NCBI GenBank assembly: GCA_964444835.1
Contig: CAYUIT010000001.1
Location: 1-64,000 of the forward strand
Length of the DNA: 64,000 nt
Source: CADEED01 sp964444835
GTDB taxonomy: Bacteria > Pseudomonadota > Gammaproteobacteria > Steroidobacterales > Steroidobacteraceae
Direction of reading: 5' to 3'
Shown here: positions 26,660-36,083 of the stretch, one piece after another
Numbering within the stretch: the stretch's first letter is position 1
Layout: each line of letters starts with the position of its first letter
Program-made: the position numbers and the translations under genes
Notes under the pieces: generated by a model
Databases searched by the model: none
Told to the model about the DNA's origin: nothing
What the model saw: the letters and a program-made list of their open reading frames with translations, nothing else

Positions 26660-29600
26660 GAGCGAGCCTCGGCATGCAGGTCTTGCAGTCGATTCACGGC
26701 AACCTCCTCCACGTGGTCGAGAGCATCGCAGGTCGCAAGCGCGCCAGCCAGCGTGGTGTAGTACGTGACGCGCTTGTGCACGGCCTCGCGCCGAATGGAA
26801 TTCGACTCGCGAATCGCGCGTTTGCCTTCTGTCGTGTTGACGATCAAATCCACATCGCCGTTTTTGATCATATCGACAATGTGTGGCCGACCATCGCGCA
26901 CCTTGTTGACCCGCTTACACGGCAGCCCCGCCTCGACGATCTTGGCAGCGGTGCCATCGGTCGCGAGGATGCTGAAGCCACGGTCGATCAGTTTGCGCGC
27001 CAGCACGGCGGCGCCCGGCTTATCGCGCTCGCGCACGCTGATGAACGCCACACCCGAGCGGGGCAATTTCACACCCGAGGCGGACTGCGCTTTGGCGTAG
27101 GCCTCACCGAACGTGCGGCCGGTGCCCATCACTTCACCCGTACTTTTCATCTCGGGCCCGAGGATCGGGTCGGCCTCGGGGAATTTCACAAACGGGAACA
27201 CCGCTTCCTTCACCGAGAAATACGGCGGCACGATTTCTTGCAACATGCCTTGCGCAGCGAGTTTGCGGCCGACCATCACCCGCGCGCCAATTTTCGCGAG
27301 CGGGCGTCCCGTCGCTTTCGACACAAACGGCGCCGTCCGCGATGCCCGCGGATTCACTTCGAGCACGTAGATGATGCCGTTCTGAATCGCGAACTGAATG
27401 TTCATGAGCCCGATCACCGAGAGCGCTTTGGCAAGCTTCTTCGTCTGCTCGCGGATTTCGTTTTGGACCGCCTCGCTCAAGCTATTCGGCGGCAACGAAC
27501 AGCCGGAATCGCCCGAGTGCACACCCGCTTGCTCGACGTGCTCCATGATGCCGCCGATCAACACGTTCTCGCCGTCGCAGACGGCGTCGACATCCACTTC
27601 GATCGCGACATCGAGGAAGCGATCGAGCAGTACTGGGCTGTCGTTCGATACCTTCACGGCATCGGTCATGTAGGCACGCAGATCGTCTTCGGTGAACACG
27701 ACCTCCATCGCGCGACCGCCGAGCACATATGAGGGCCGCACGACCAACGGGAACCCGACTTCGCGCGCGAGCGCCACGGCCTGATCTTCCGTGCGCGCCG
27801 TGGCATTGGCGGGCTGCTTGAGGCCGAGGTTCTTGACGAGGATCTGGAAACGCTCGCGATCCTCCGCGATGTCGATCGACTCCGGCGACGTGCCGATGAT
27901 GGGCGCACCGGCTGCCTCCAACGCCCGTGACAGCTTGAGCGGCGTTTGCCCGCCGTACTGCACGATCACGCCTTCTGGCTGTTCTTTGTCGATGACCTCG
28001 AGCACGTCTTCCAAGGTCAGCGGCTCGAAGTAGAGACGGTCGGAGGTGTCGTAGTCCGTTGAGACCGTCTCGGGGTTGCAATTGACCATGATGGTCTCGA
28101 AACCATCCTCACGCAGCGCGAGCGCTGCGTGCACGCAACAGTAATCGAACTCGATGCCCTGCCCGATACGATTCGGGCCGCCGCCCAAGATCATGATCTT
28201 GCGCTTGTTAGTCGGCGCCGCCTCGCACTCCTCTTCGTAGGTGGAGTACAGATACGCGGTCGACGTGGCGAACTCGGCCGCGCAAGTATCGACGCGCTTA
28301 AACACGGGACGTACGCCCAACTCGATGCGCTTGGCTCGGATCGCGTCTTCACGCTGCGCCGTGAGCCGCGCAAGCCGCGCATCGGAGAAGCCTTTGCGCT
28401 TCAACACGCGGAGCCGCGCCGCATCCAGCGCTTTGAGGCCGCCGCTCCGAACGGCTTCCTCCTCGGCGATCAGATCCTCGAGCTGCGCGAGGAACCATGG
28501 CTCGATCCGTGTGAGTTCATAGATGCGCTCATGCGACCAACCTGCGCGAATCGCATCGGCCGTGTACAGCAACCGGTTAGGCCCGGGAGCGCGCAGCTCG
28601 TAGGCCAGCTTCTCGGCCGACTCCTCGTTGAGCGGCAGCGGTAACATCTCAGTGAGACCATCGAGCCCGGTTTCGAGTCCACGCAGCGCTTTCTGCAGCG
28701 ACTCCTGAAACGTACGGCCGATGGCCATCACCTCGCCGACCGACTTCATCTGCGTTGTGAGGCGCGTATTTGCCGCCGGGAACTTCTCGAAGGTGAAGCG
28801 CGGAATCTTGGTAACGACGTAGTCGATCGACGGCTCGAACGAGGCCGGCGTGGCGCCGCCCGTGATGTCGTTCTTGAGTTCATCGAGCGTGTAGCCGACT
28901 GCGAGCTTGGCCGCCACTTTCGCGATCGGGAAGCCGGTCGCCTTCGATGCCAACGCCGAGGAGCGCGACACGCGCGGATTCATCTCGATGACTAACAACC
29001 GGCCATCAGCCGGGTTCACGGCGAACTGTACGTTCGACCCGCCAGTTTCGACGCCGATTTTGCGCAACACGGCAATCGAAGCATTGCGCATGCGTTGATA
29101 TTCTTTGTCCGTCAGTGTTTGCGCAGGTGCGACGGTGATCGAGTCGCCGGTGTGCACCCCCATCGGATCGAGGTTCTCGATCGAGCACACAATGATGCAG
29201 TTGTCATTCTTGTCGCGAATGACCTCCATCTCGAACTCTTTCCAACCCAGGACCGATTCTTCGATCAACACTTCCGAGGTCGGCGAGGCATCGAGGCCAC
29301 GCGCAACGATCTCCTCGAACTCTTCGCGGTTGTATGCAATGCCACCGCCGCTACCACCCATCGTGAACGATGGCCGAATCACGCACGGATAGCCGATGCC
29401 CTGCTGGATTGCCACAGCCTCATCAAGGGTGTGCGCGACGGCAGCGCGCGGGCATTCCAAGCCGATTTCGCGCATCGCGATGCGGAACAACTCGCGATCC
29501 TCGGCCATGTCGATGGCCTCGCGCGAGGCCGCGATTAGCTCTACACCGTACTGCTGCAATACGCCTTCGCGCACCAAATCCAACGCGGTATTGAGTGCGG

Positions 29601-29880
29601 TTTGACCGCCCATCGTCGGCAAGAGCGCGTCGGGCCGCTCTTTCTCGATGATGCTCGCGACGGTGCGCCAATTGACCGGTTCGATATAGATGGCGTCCGC
29701 CATCTCCGGGTCGGTCATGATCGTGGCGGGGTTGGAGTTCACCAGAATGACGCGGTAACCCTCCTCGCGCAGCGCCTTGCAAGCCTGCGCGCCTGAGTAA
29801 TCGAACTCGCATGCCTGGCCGATGACGATCGGGCCAGCGCCGATGATCAAGATGCTTTGGATATCTGTTCTTTTGGGCAT
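26656..29880 (-). CDS. carB: carbamoyl-phosphate synthase large subunit
   Basis: A 1074-aa enzyme subunit that makes carbamoyl phosphate from bicarbonate, ATP and ammonia supplied by CarA, for arginine and pyrimidine synthesis. Two homologous ATP-grasp halves are evident: SILIIGAGPIVIGQACEFDYSGAQ at the start and IMILGGGPNRIGQGIEFDYCCVH in the middle. The last part (about from residue 940) is the MGS-like allosteric domain. Length equals that of E. coli (1073). Nine bases separate it from carA. Confidence 0.98.
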   Translation of the reverse strand: MPKRTDIQSILIIGAGPIVIGQACEFDYSGAQACKALREEGYRVILVNSNPATIMTDPEMADAIYIEPVNWRTVASIIEKERPDALLPTMGGQTALNTALDLVREGVLQQYGVELIAASREAIDMAEDRELFRIAMREIGLECPRAAVAHTLDEAVAIQQGIGYPCVIRPSFTMGGSGGGIAYNREEFEEIVARGLDASPTSEVLIEESVLGWKEFEMEVIRDKNDNCIIVCSIENLDPMGVHTGDSITVAPAQTLTDKEYQRMRNASIAVLRKIGVETGGSNVQFAVNPADGRLLVIEMNPRVSRSSALASKATGFPIAKVAAKLAVGYTLDELKNDITGGATPASFEPSIDYVVTKIPRFTFEKFPAANTRLTTQMKSVGEVMAIGRTFQESLQKALRGLETGLDGLTEMLPLPLNEESAEKLAYELRAPGPNRLLYTADAIRAGWSHERIYELTRIEPWFLAQLEDLIAEEEAVRSGGLKALDAARLRVLKRKGFSDARLARLTAQREDAIRAKRIELGVRPVFKRVDTCAAEFATSTAYLYSTYEEECEAAPTNKRKIMILGGGPNRIGQGIEFDYCCVHAALALREDGFETIMVNCNPETVSTDYDTSDRLYFEPLTLEDVLEVIDKEQPEGVIVQYGGQTPLKLSRALEAAGAPIIGTSPESIDIAEDRERFQILVKNLGLKQPANATARTEDQAVALAREVGFPLVVRPSYVLGGRAMEVVFTEDDLRAYMTDAVKVSNDSPVLLDRFLDVAIEVDVDAVCDGENVLIGGIMEHVEQAGVHSGDSGCSLPPNSLSEAVQNEIREQTKKLAKALSVIGLMNIQFAIQNGIIYVLEVNPRASRTAPFVSKATGRPLAKIGARVMVGRKLAAQGMLQEIVPPYFSVKEAVFPFVKFPEADPILGPEMKSTGEVMGTGRTFGEAYAKAQSASGVKLPRSGVAFISVRERDKPGAAVLARKLIDRGFSILATDGTAAKIVEAGLPCKRVNKVRDGRPHIVDMIKNGDVDLIVNTTEGKRAIRESNSIRREAVHKRVTYYTTLAGALATCDALDHVEEVAVNRLQDLHAEARS

Positions 29881-29889
29881 CGTGCTGTC

Positions 29890-31089
29890 CTAACCGACCG
29901 ACTGCGCAGAGTTCGCGAGGGGCACGCGAGTCCCCGAACGCGCTCGCAAGCGCTGCTGCAGCCGCTGCAACATCAATTGGATGAAGCGGTCGAACAAACC
30001 CGCAATGTCGTGCGGGCCCGGGCTCGCCTCGGGATGGCCCTGGAAGCTGAACGCGGGCTTATCGGTCAACGCGATTCCTTGCAAGGAGCCGTCGAACAAC
30101 GATCGATGGGTCGGACGCACATTGGATGGCAGTGTCGCCTCGTCGACTGCGAAGCCGTGATTCTGGCTCGTGATGAAGACGCGGCCGGTGTCGAGGTCTT
30201 GCACGGGATGATTTGCGCCGTGATGACCGAACTTCATCTTGACAGTTTGTGCACCCGCCGCGAGCCCTAACAACTGGTGTCCCAGACAAATGCCGAACAC
30301 GGGCAGATCGGTACCGAGGAACTCGCGGATCGCCTCGATGGCATAGGTGCACGGCTCGGGATCGCCTGGACCGTTCGACAAGAACACACCATCGGGGTCG
30401 AGCGCTAGCACTTCCGCGGCCGGCGTCTGAGCTGGCACCACGGTCATGCGACAGCCGCGATCGGCTAACAACCGCAAGATATTGCGCTTCACGCCGAAAT
30501 CGTACGCGACGACATGCAAACGCTGATGCGCGCGAATGACGGGCCGGTCGTCAGGCAACCAGATCGTGCCGTCGTTCCACTGATAGCGTTGCTTGACGCT
30601 GACCACCTTCGCGAGATCCATGCCCTTCAGGCCTGGGAATTTCTTGGCAGCGCGCACCGCAGCCGCATCGTCGGCTTTGTCGCCTGTCATGATGCAGCCG
30701 GCTTGTGCGCCCTTCTCGCGCAGCAACCGCGTCAGGCGCCGAGTGTCGATCCCGGCGATGGCGACGGTCTTGTTACGCTCGAGAAACTCGCGCAAGGTCT
30801 CCGACTTGCGCCAACTGCTCGCGAGCAGCGGCAAGTCGCGAATGACCAACCCCGCCGCATACACCGACGGCGCCTCGAGATCCTCGGGCGTCGTGCCTGT
30901 GTTGCCGATGTGGGGATAAGTGAGTGTGACGATCTGTCGGGAGTACGACGGGTCGGACAGAATTTCCTGGTAGCCCGTCAATGCAGTATTGAAGACGACT
31001 TCGCCGGTGGTGTTGCCTTTGGCACCGATAGACACGCCACGAAAAATCGAGCCGTCCGCTAGAGCTAGAACCGCTGCTACTGCCGTCAC
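29890..31089 (-). CDS. carA: carbamoyl-phosphate synthase small subunit
   Basis: A 399-aa glutamine amidotransferase subunit that supplies ammonia to CarB. The catalytic cysteine is in FGICLGHQLLGLAAG and the His-Glu pair in GHPEASPGPHD. The N-terminal domain has LADGSIFRGVSIG and GEVVFNTALTGYQEILSDPSY. I choose the GTG at 31089 because AGGGGAG lies five bases before it. Another GTG at 31107 is in frame but lacks such a site. A long leader with promoter, inverted repeat and hairpin lies upstream. Confidence 0.95.
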   Translation of the reverse strand: MTAVAAVLALADGSIFRGVSIGAKGNTTGEVVFNTALTGYQEILSDPSYSRQIVTLTYPHIGNTGTTPEDLEAPSVYAAGLVIRDLPLLASSWRKSETLREFLERNKTVAIAGIDTRRLTRLLREKGAQAGCIMTGDKADDAAAVRAAKKFPGLKGMDLAKVVSVKQRYQWNDGTIWLPDDRPVIRAHQRLHVVAYDFGVKRNILRLLADRGCRMTVVPAQTPAAEVLALDPDGVFLSNGPGDPEPCTYAIEAIREFLGTDLPVFGICLGHQLLGLAAGAQTVKMKFGHHGANHPVQDLDTGRVFITSQNHGFAVDEATLPSNVRPTHRSLFDGSLQGIALTDKPAFSFQGHPEASPGPHDIAGLFDRFIQLMLQRLQQRLRARSGTRVPLANSAQSVG

Positions 31090-31284
31090 CCGCACTCCCC
31101 TGGGCACGCTCGCTTATGCGGCGCGCCGTTCTAATAAAACCAACGACGTCTCCGCTCCGGGCGTCTGGCGAGCACAAGACCTGCACCCTCCTTGGGCCTC
31201 GCCGACCACACTTTAACGCTGGCCGTAGTCGAGCGCTGGCAACCAAGCTGCCAGCGAGATCTTCGCGCGGGAGTTACATGGACA

Positions 31285-31319
31285 AAGCGGGAGGAGTTCT
31301 AGTGAACGCCCTCCCGCTT
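31285..31319 (-). terminator. stable hairpin in the carA leader (terminator or attenuator)
   Basis: The arms AAGCGGGAGG and CCTCCCGCTT pair perfectly, and GTTC/GAAC pair inside them. On the minus strand the stem is followed by TGTCC after CTTT, a poor U-run; on the plus strand by CGTTTT. It lies in the predicted carA leader, about 195 bases before the start codon, so it may be an attenuator or simply the terminator after dapB. Confidence 0.55.
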
Positions 31320-31328
31320 CGTTTTGGA

Positions 31329-31347
31329 CTAACCCGATTCGGATTAG
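31329..31347 (-). promoter_or_regulatory. operator-like inverted repeat at the carA start site
   Basis: A 19-bp imperfect palindrome, CTAA-C-CCG-ATT-CGG-A-TTAG on the plus strand, with only one mismatched pair in 8-bp arms. It lies immediately downstream of the predicted -10 element, covering the expected start of transcription. It does not look like an ArgR box. The regulator is unknown. Confidence 0.45.
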
Positions 31348-31353
31348 AAGGTA

Positions 31354-31382
31354 ATTTTACGAACCGAATGGGGGGGTGTCCA
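31354..31382 (-). promoter_or_regulatory. sigma-70 type promoter of carA
   Basis: On the minus strand TGGACA (31377-31382) is followed after exactly 17 bases, which include seven consecutive C, by TAAAAT (31354-31359). Transcription would start near 31347 and give a leader of about 258 bases before carA. Confidence 0.55.
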
Positions 31383-31517
31383 TGTGAAAAAACCGCCGCG
31401 TTTGGTCAGATTCATCAGGCGCCGCAGCGCTCTCGCGCCCCACGACGGCCCGAATGCGCGCCCAGGAGCGCCGATTAGATCTGACAGCCATATAAGCTTT
31501 ACGCCGCAAGGCCCTGT

Positions 31518-32312
31518 TTATAAACCGATAAAGTCCTTCATGGCGTAGTATCCGGGTGGCTGCCGGTGGAGCCACTGAGCCGCCCGCAGCGCACCAGACG
31601 CAAAAATCCCTCGGTCTGTCGCCTCGTGGCCCAGCGTTACCTGCTCGCCCGCCCCAGCGAATAGCACTGTATGTTTCCCCACGATGTCGCCGGCCCGGAT
31701 GGCGGCAATGCCGATTTCGCCGGCCTGCCTCAGGCCCGACTTGGCACGCACCACCTTGGCAGCCTCAAACGGTACGCGACGCCCATCTGCTGCGGCGCTA
31801 CCCAGCGCTAAGGCCGTGCCCGACGGCAGGTCTTGCTTGCCTTTGTGATGCGCCTCGACGATCTCGATATCGAAGTCCGGCGGCAACAGCGCCGCGGCCT
31901 TGCGGACCAACTCAAGCAACACGGTGACACCGATACTCGTGTTCGGTGCCAACATCACAGGCGCTCGCTCGCCCAACAGCGTCAACGCCCGCTCGGTCGC
32001 GGTGTCGAGTCCGGTCGTACCGACGAGGAGCGGCTTTGCCGCACGCCTATACGCGTGGATGTTGTGTGCGACCGCCGCTGCCGCTGAAAAATCGATGACG
32101 ACATCGGCCCGCGCTAACGCGGACTCGAGCTCCGATGTGTAGCGCAACCCAGCGGGGCCGTCCGCCACCGCTACACCGCACAGCGCACTTGACTCCCTAA
32201 CAACCGCAGCGACGACCTGGCAGTGCGGCTGTGTCGCAGCAGCCTGCACCAGGCTACGCCCCATGCGACCGCTGCCACCCACTACGACAATGTTCATCGA
32301 CTCAAGCGCCAT
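31518..32312 (-). CDS. dapB: 4-hydroxy-tetrahydrodipicolinate reductase
   Basis: A 264-aa enzyme of lysine and diaminopimelate synthesis. The Rossmann motif VVVGGSGRMGRSL is at the N-terminus and the active-site segment EIVEAHHKGKQDLPSGTAL, with catalytic His and Lys, near residue 155. Length is normal (E. coli 273). The first ATG is at 32312. A second at 32297, giving MNIVVVGG, is also plausible. The order dnaJ-dapB-carA-carB-greA is conserved elsewhere; here glpK and another gene are inserted between dnaJ and dapB. Confidence 0.96.
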   Translation of the reverse strand: MALESMNIVVVGGSGRMGRSLVQAAATQPHCQVVAAVVRESSALCGVAVADGPAGLRYTSELESALARADVVIDFSAAAAVAHNIHAYRRAAKPLLVGTTGLDTATERALTLLGERAPVMLAPNTSIGVTVLLELVRKAAALLPPDFDIEIVEAHHKGKQDLPSGTALALGSAAADGRRVPFEAAKVVRAKSGLRQAGEIGIAAIRAGDIVGKHTVLFAGAGEQVTLGHEATDRGIFASGALRAAQWLHRQPPGYYAMKDFIGL

Positions 32313-32444
32313 ACCGTCGCTATTTCCGACTTTCGTGACCGAGTTCGCTATTGTGGCGCTTCACAGGTGGCTTGTCGTGTCGATTCGCGCTCGGCAGTCG
32401 CGCCATGCGTTTACGAAGCAGCCGACCTCGCGCATGATGGCGGC

Positions 32445-33944
32445 ATGGCGGGTGGCCCCTACCTATTGGCGCTAGATCAAGGCACGACGAGTTCGCGCTC
32501 GATACTATTCGATCGTCACGGTCAAAGTGTCTGCGTCGCCCAACGCGAGTTCACGCAATACTTTCCACGGCCGGGCTGGGTGGAACACGACGCGCGCGAG
32601 ATTTGGGCGACGCAAGCCAGCACGATCGCTCAAGTGCTTGCCCAGGCGAATGTCGAGCCGAGGGAAATCGCAGCGATCGGCGTCACGAACCAACGCGAGA
32701 CCACCGTACTGTGGGACCGGCGCTCAGGCGAGCCCGTCGCGCCCGCCATCGTTTGGCAGGACCGTCGCACCGCACCGCACTGCGACGAGTTGCGCCAGCG
32801 CGGCGAGGAGCCCGAGATCGCGCTGCGGACAGGGCTCGTGCTCGATCCGTATTTTTCCGCGACGAAGATTGCGTGGCTGCTCGACAACGTACCGGGCGCG
32901 CGCGAACGCGCCGAACGGGGCGAACTCGCCTGCGGCACCGTCGATTCGTGGTTGATCTATCAACTCACCAAACAGGCGCACCACGTCACCGATACCTCGA
33001 ACGCGAGCCGCACGATGCTGGTGAATCTCGAGACGGGTGACTGGGACGACGCGCTATTGAAACTATTCAACATCCCACGCGCTTGCCTGCCACGCATCGT
33101 GCCCTCGCAGCTCGACACGACTGCGTTGGCAGCGGATCTGCAAGGCGTCAGCGTGCCCATCACGGGAATCGCGGGCGACCAGCAAGCCGCGTTGTTTGGC
33201 CAAGTGTGTCTGGAGCCGGGCATGGCCAAGAGCACTTTCGGGACCGGGTGCTTTTTATTGATGAACAGCGGCGCGGCGCCGCTGCACTCGCAGCATCGGC
33301 TGCTGACGACGATTGCCTGGCAGCGTGGACAGCGGCTCACTTACGCACTCGAAGGCAGTGTTTTCGACGCCGGTTCGGTGGTGCAATGGCTCCGCGATGG
33401 CCTGCGTGTCATTGCAAATGCCGCGGAGGTGGAGGCGCTCGCGGCACAAGTTGCCGATACCGGCGATGTGTACTTTGTTCCCGCCTTCACGGGGCTCGGC
33501 AGCCCGCATTGGGACCCGGAGGCACGCGGCACGCTGATCGGACTCACGCGCGGCACGACGCGCGCGCATGTGGCGCGCGCCGCACTCGAGAGCATCGCGT
33601 TCCAAAACGCCGAGTTGTTAGCCGCGATGCAACGGGATGCCGGCCAAACGCTGCGTGAATTGCGCGTTGACGGCGGTGCCGCTCGTAACGATTTGCTGCT
33701 ACAGTTTCAAGCCGACTTGCTGGGAGTGCCGGTCGTGCGGCCACAAACTACGGAAATCACGGCGCTCGGGGTGGCATTGTTGGCCGGGCGCGGCGTCGGT
33801 ATCTGGTCGTCGGATCACGAGCTCGCGCGCTTGTGGCGACGCGATCGTGCATTTGAACCCAGCATGTCGCGTGACGAAGCGGCAGCGCGCACCTCGCGCT
33901 GGTCGCGCGCAGTTCGAGCGGCCCGCGGTTGGGCTAGGAGCTAA
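32445..33944 (+). CDS. glpK: glycerol kinase
   Basis: A 499-aa FGGY-family kinase that phosphorylates glycerol to sn-glycerol 3-phosphate. It shows LLALDQGTTSSRSILFD, the glycerol-binding NQRETTVLWDR and IVWQDRRT segments, the FGGY signature region FGTGCFLLMNSG and GGAARNDLLLQFQADLL. Length fits the family (about 500). The ATG at 32445 is chosen because the residues before it are not part of the domain and overlap the dapB start region. No glpF, glpD or glpR is in the window. Confidence 0.96.
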   Translation: MAGGPYLLALDQGTTSSRSILFDRHGQSVCVAQREFTQYFPRPGWVEHDAREIWATQASTIAQVLAQANVEPREIAAIGVTNQRETTVLWDRRSGEPVAPAIVWQDRRTAPHCDELRQRGEEPEIALRTGLVLDPYFSATKIAWLLDNVPGARERAERGELACGTVDSWLIYQLTKQAHHVTDTSNASRTMLVNLETGDWDDALLKLFNIPRACLPRIVPSQLDTTALAADLQGVSVPITGIAGDQQAALFGQVCLEPGMAKSTFGTGCFLLMNSGAAPLHSQHRLLTTIAWQRGQRLTYALEGSVFDAGSVVQWLRDGLRVIANAAEVEALAAQVADTGDVYFVPAFTGLGSPHWDPEARGTLIGLTRGTTRAHVARAALESIAFQNAELLAAMQRDAGQTLRELRVDGGAARNDLLLQFQADLLGVPVVRPQTTEITALGVALLAGRGVGIWSSDHELARLWRRDRAFEPSMSRDEAAARTSRWSRAVRAARGWARS

Positions 33945-33951
33945 GCAGTTC

Positions 33952-34902
33952 ATGCGCCTGTTCATCGGAATCCTGATCACAGTGCTCGCGATCGTCGCAG
34001 CAGGGCTTGCCGGTGTGGTAACGCATCAGCGGGCCGAGCTGCAGCGCGCCGCAGAAACTGCCAGCGCCGCCGCCGCCGAGCGCGCGCTCCTCAACACGCG
34101 CATTCAAGATCTCGAGCGCCGCCTGCTGCGCCCACCCGATGCGCTGACGGGCATGAGCCCGTCGCTCGGCATCGCGCCGGCGGCACCGGGCGAAAGCGCG
34201 CCCACGGAAGCGCCGCTCGCGGAAGCGTTGGAGCAAGAGCGCGCCTTTGTCGCTGCCATCCTTGCGGATCCGAAGCGCCGCGAAGCGATGCTGGCGCAAA
34301 ACCGGCTGATTGCTCGGATGCAGCATGGCGAAATCATTCAGCGGCTCGACCTACCAGTTGAGCAAGTCGATGCCCTGATCGAGATCTTGGCGCAGCGCCA
34401 GTTAGCGAATTTCGGGCGCGGCAGCCTGGCGGCCGGCGAAGACCCGGTGGCCACACAACAACGTTTGCAAGAGCTCGATCAAACCGAGGCGGACGAGATC
34501 GCCAAGTTGTTAGGCACGGAGAAAGCCGCGCGTTTCAGCGCGTTGCGTGCCACCCTCGGCGCGCGCGCCACCTTGCTCCCAGTCGTGCAAGACTTGGCGC
34601 TCGCGCGCATGCCGCTAACGCCCGACCAGCAAGACGCCCTCGCCAGCATCCTGCACGATCAAACCGAGGCGCTGCGTACCGAGATGCCCTTGCCCGATCT
34701 CGCGGCAACCGGTGCGGCACCCACTGCGGAACAAATGAGTGAGCGCGCTGCCCGATGGCGGGAGCGCCAAGCGGAACTCAACCGGCGCGTGCTCGAGAAA
34801 ACGACGGGGACCCTGACGGCGGCGCAGCACCAGCGTCTGGCGCGCTATTTCCAACAGCAGCTCGATCTCGAGAGTTTGAGCTGGAGCGGCCCAGCGAGCT
34901 GA
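33952..34902 (+). CDS. unknown membrane-anchored helical protein
   Basis: I do not recognise this 316-aa protein. An N-terminal membrane helix (about residues 3-25) without a clear cleavage site is followed by an Ala/Glu/Arg-rich, largely helical region likely to lie in the periplasm. A short coiled coil (about 27-60), a Pro-rich linker (about 60-90) and further helices follow. It has repeated leucine-glutamine motifs such as LTPDQQDALASIL and LTAAQHQRLARYF, faintly like Spy/LTXXQ-type periplasmic proteins. AGGAG overlaps the glpK stop and sits 10-12 bases before the ATG, so translation is probably coupled to glpK. It converges on dnaJ. Confidence 0.7.
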   Translation: MRLFIGILITVLAIVAAGLAGVVTHQRAELQRAAETASAAAAERALLNTRIQDLERRLLRPPDALTGMSPSLGIAPAAPGESAPTEAPLAEALEQERAFVAAILADPKRREAMLAQNRLIARMQHGEIIQRLDLPVEQVDALIEILAQRQLANFGRGSLAAGEDPVATQQRLQELDQTEADEIAKLLGTEKAARFSALRATLGARATLLPVVQDLALARMPLTPDQQDALASILHDQTEALRTEMPLPDLAATGAAPTAEQMSERAARWRERQAELNRRVLEKTTGTLTAAQHQRLARYFQQQLDLESLSWSGPAS

Positions 34903-34917
34903 TCGCGGCGCGCGAGC

Positions 34918-36069
34918 TCAGCGCGAGTCGCCGGCGAAGAAGCGCTTTACGCCCTCGAAAAAGCTCTCCTCGCGCGGCGCGTGCTTTTTGCCGTCGCGGT
35001 TGAGCGATTCCTCGAACTTGCGCAGCAGCTCTTTTTGCTCTGACGACAGATTCACCGGCGTCTCGATCACGACGCGGCAAAACAAATCGCCGCGGTCACC
35101 ACCGCGCACGGGCTTCACGCCCTTGTCGCGCAGCCGGAACACGCGCCCGGACTGTGTTTCCGGCGGAATCTTCAGCGCCACTTCGCCATCGAGCGTCGGC
35201 ACTTCGACCGTGCCACCGAGGACTGCTGTCGAGAAACTAATCGGCACTTCGCACGAGAGATGCTCGCCTTCGCGCTCGAAAATCTCATGCTGGCGGATGT
35301 GTACCTCGACGATCAGATCGCCCGGAGGACCACCATTGCGACCCGCCTCGCCTTCTCCGCCTAAACGAATGCGATCCCCGGTGTCGACACCCGCCGGGAT
35401 TTTGATCGCCAGCTTCTTGCTCCGACGGACACGCCCCTGACCCAAGCAGGTGTCGCAGGGATTCTTGATGATGGTGCCCGTGCCGCGACACCGCGGGCAC
35501 GTTTGCTGCAGTTGGAAGAAGCCTTGCGAAATACGCACCTGGCCGACGCCGCCACAGGTTTCGCACTGCACGGGCTTGTGGCCCTTGGCAGCGCCGGATC
35601 CACCGCAGGTATCGCATTCAAATAGCTTTTGAATGTCGACTTCGACGGAATGGCCAAAGACCGCCTGGTTGAGATCGAGCTCGAGGTCGTACTTGAGATC
35701 GGCACCGCGAAACACTTGCGAGCGCCCACCACCGCCCTTGCGACCGCCGCCGAAGATATCGCCGAAGACCTCACCAAAAATGTCGCCGAAGGCGTCGCCG
35801 CGACCGAAGCCGCCGGCACCACCCGCGCCCGCTTGCCGCGAAGCATCGACACCGGCATGACCAAACTGATCGTAAGCCGCGCGCTTCTCGGCGTCCGAGA
35901 GCACCTCGTAGGCTTCCTTTGCCTCTTTGAATTTCTCTTCAGCTTCTTTGTCGTTCGGATTGCGATCCGGATGGTGCTTCATCGCCAAGCGCCGATAGGC
36001 CTTCTTGATCTCGGCCTCGGTCGCCGTGCGCGCCACATCCAGAACTTTGTAGTAATCGCGTTTCGACAT
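34918..36069 (-). CDS. dnaJ: chaperone protein DnaJ
   Basis: A 383-aa Hsp40 co-chaperone that delivers substrates to DnaK and stimulates its ATPase. The J domain has MKHHPDRNPND with the HPD motif. A Gly/Phe region rich in GGAGGFGRGDAF follows. Four zinc-finger repeats are intact: CDTCGGSG, CETCGGVG, CPRCRGTG and CDTCLGQG. Length is normal (E. coli 376). It is separated from dnaK by a strong hairpin with a T run. Confidence 0.98.
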   Translation of the reverse strand: MSKRDYYKVLDVARTATEAEIKKAYRRLAMKHHPDRNPNDKEAEEKFKEAKEAYEVLSDAEKRAAYDQFGHAGVDASRQAGAGGAGGFGRGDAFGDIFGEVFGDIFGGGRKGGGGRSQVFRGADLKYDLELDLNQAVFGHSVEVDIQKLFECDTCGGSGAAKGHKPVQCETCGGVGQVRISQGFFQLQQTCPRCRGTGTIIKNPCDTCLGQGRVRRSKKLAIKIPAGVDTGDRIRLGGEGEAGRNGGPPGDLIVEVHIRQHEIFEREGEHLSCEVPISFSTAVLGGTVEVPTLDGEVALKIPPETQSGRVFRLRDKGVKPVRGGDRGDLFCRVVIETPVNLSSEQKELLRKFEESLNRDGKKHAPREESFFEGVKRFFAGDSR

Positions 36070-36083
36070 GCTGTTGGTTCACC

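Larger units (their letters stand above)
31090..31517. other. carA leader and control region
   Basis: This 428-base stretch between dapB and carA holds no convincing gene. On the minus strand it contains a sigma-70-type promoter, an imperfect inverted repeat at the expected transcription start, and a long hairpin about 70 bases further on. Near 31393-31410 a weak hairpin followed by a T run (GGCGGTTTTTTC on the minus strand) may end dapB transcription. Confidence 0.6.

Noticed and set aside
31272..31284. ATG-TAA start-stop element after the carA leader hairpin
   Set aside because: Minus-strand ATGTAA follows the stem, but no ribosome binding site precedes it; chance occurrence is likely.
31116..31478. 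Possible 120-aa gene in the carA leader
   Set aside because: No coding character, lies opposite the promoter and hairpin, and lacks a ribosome binding site.
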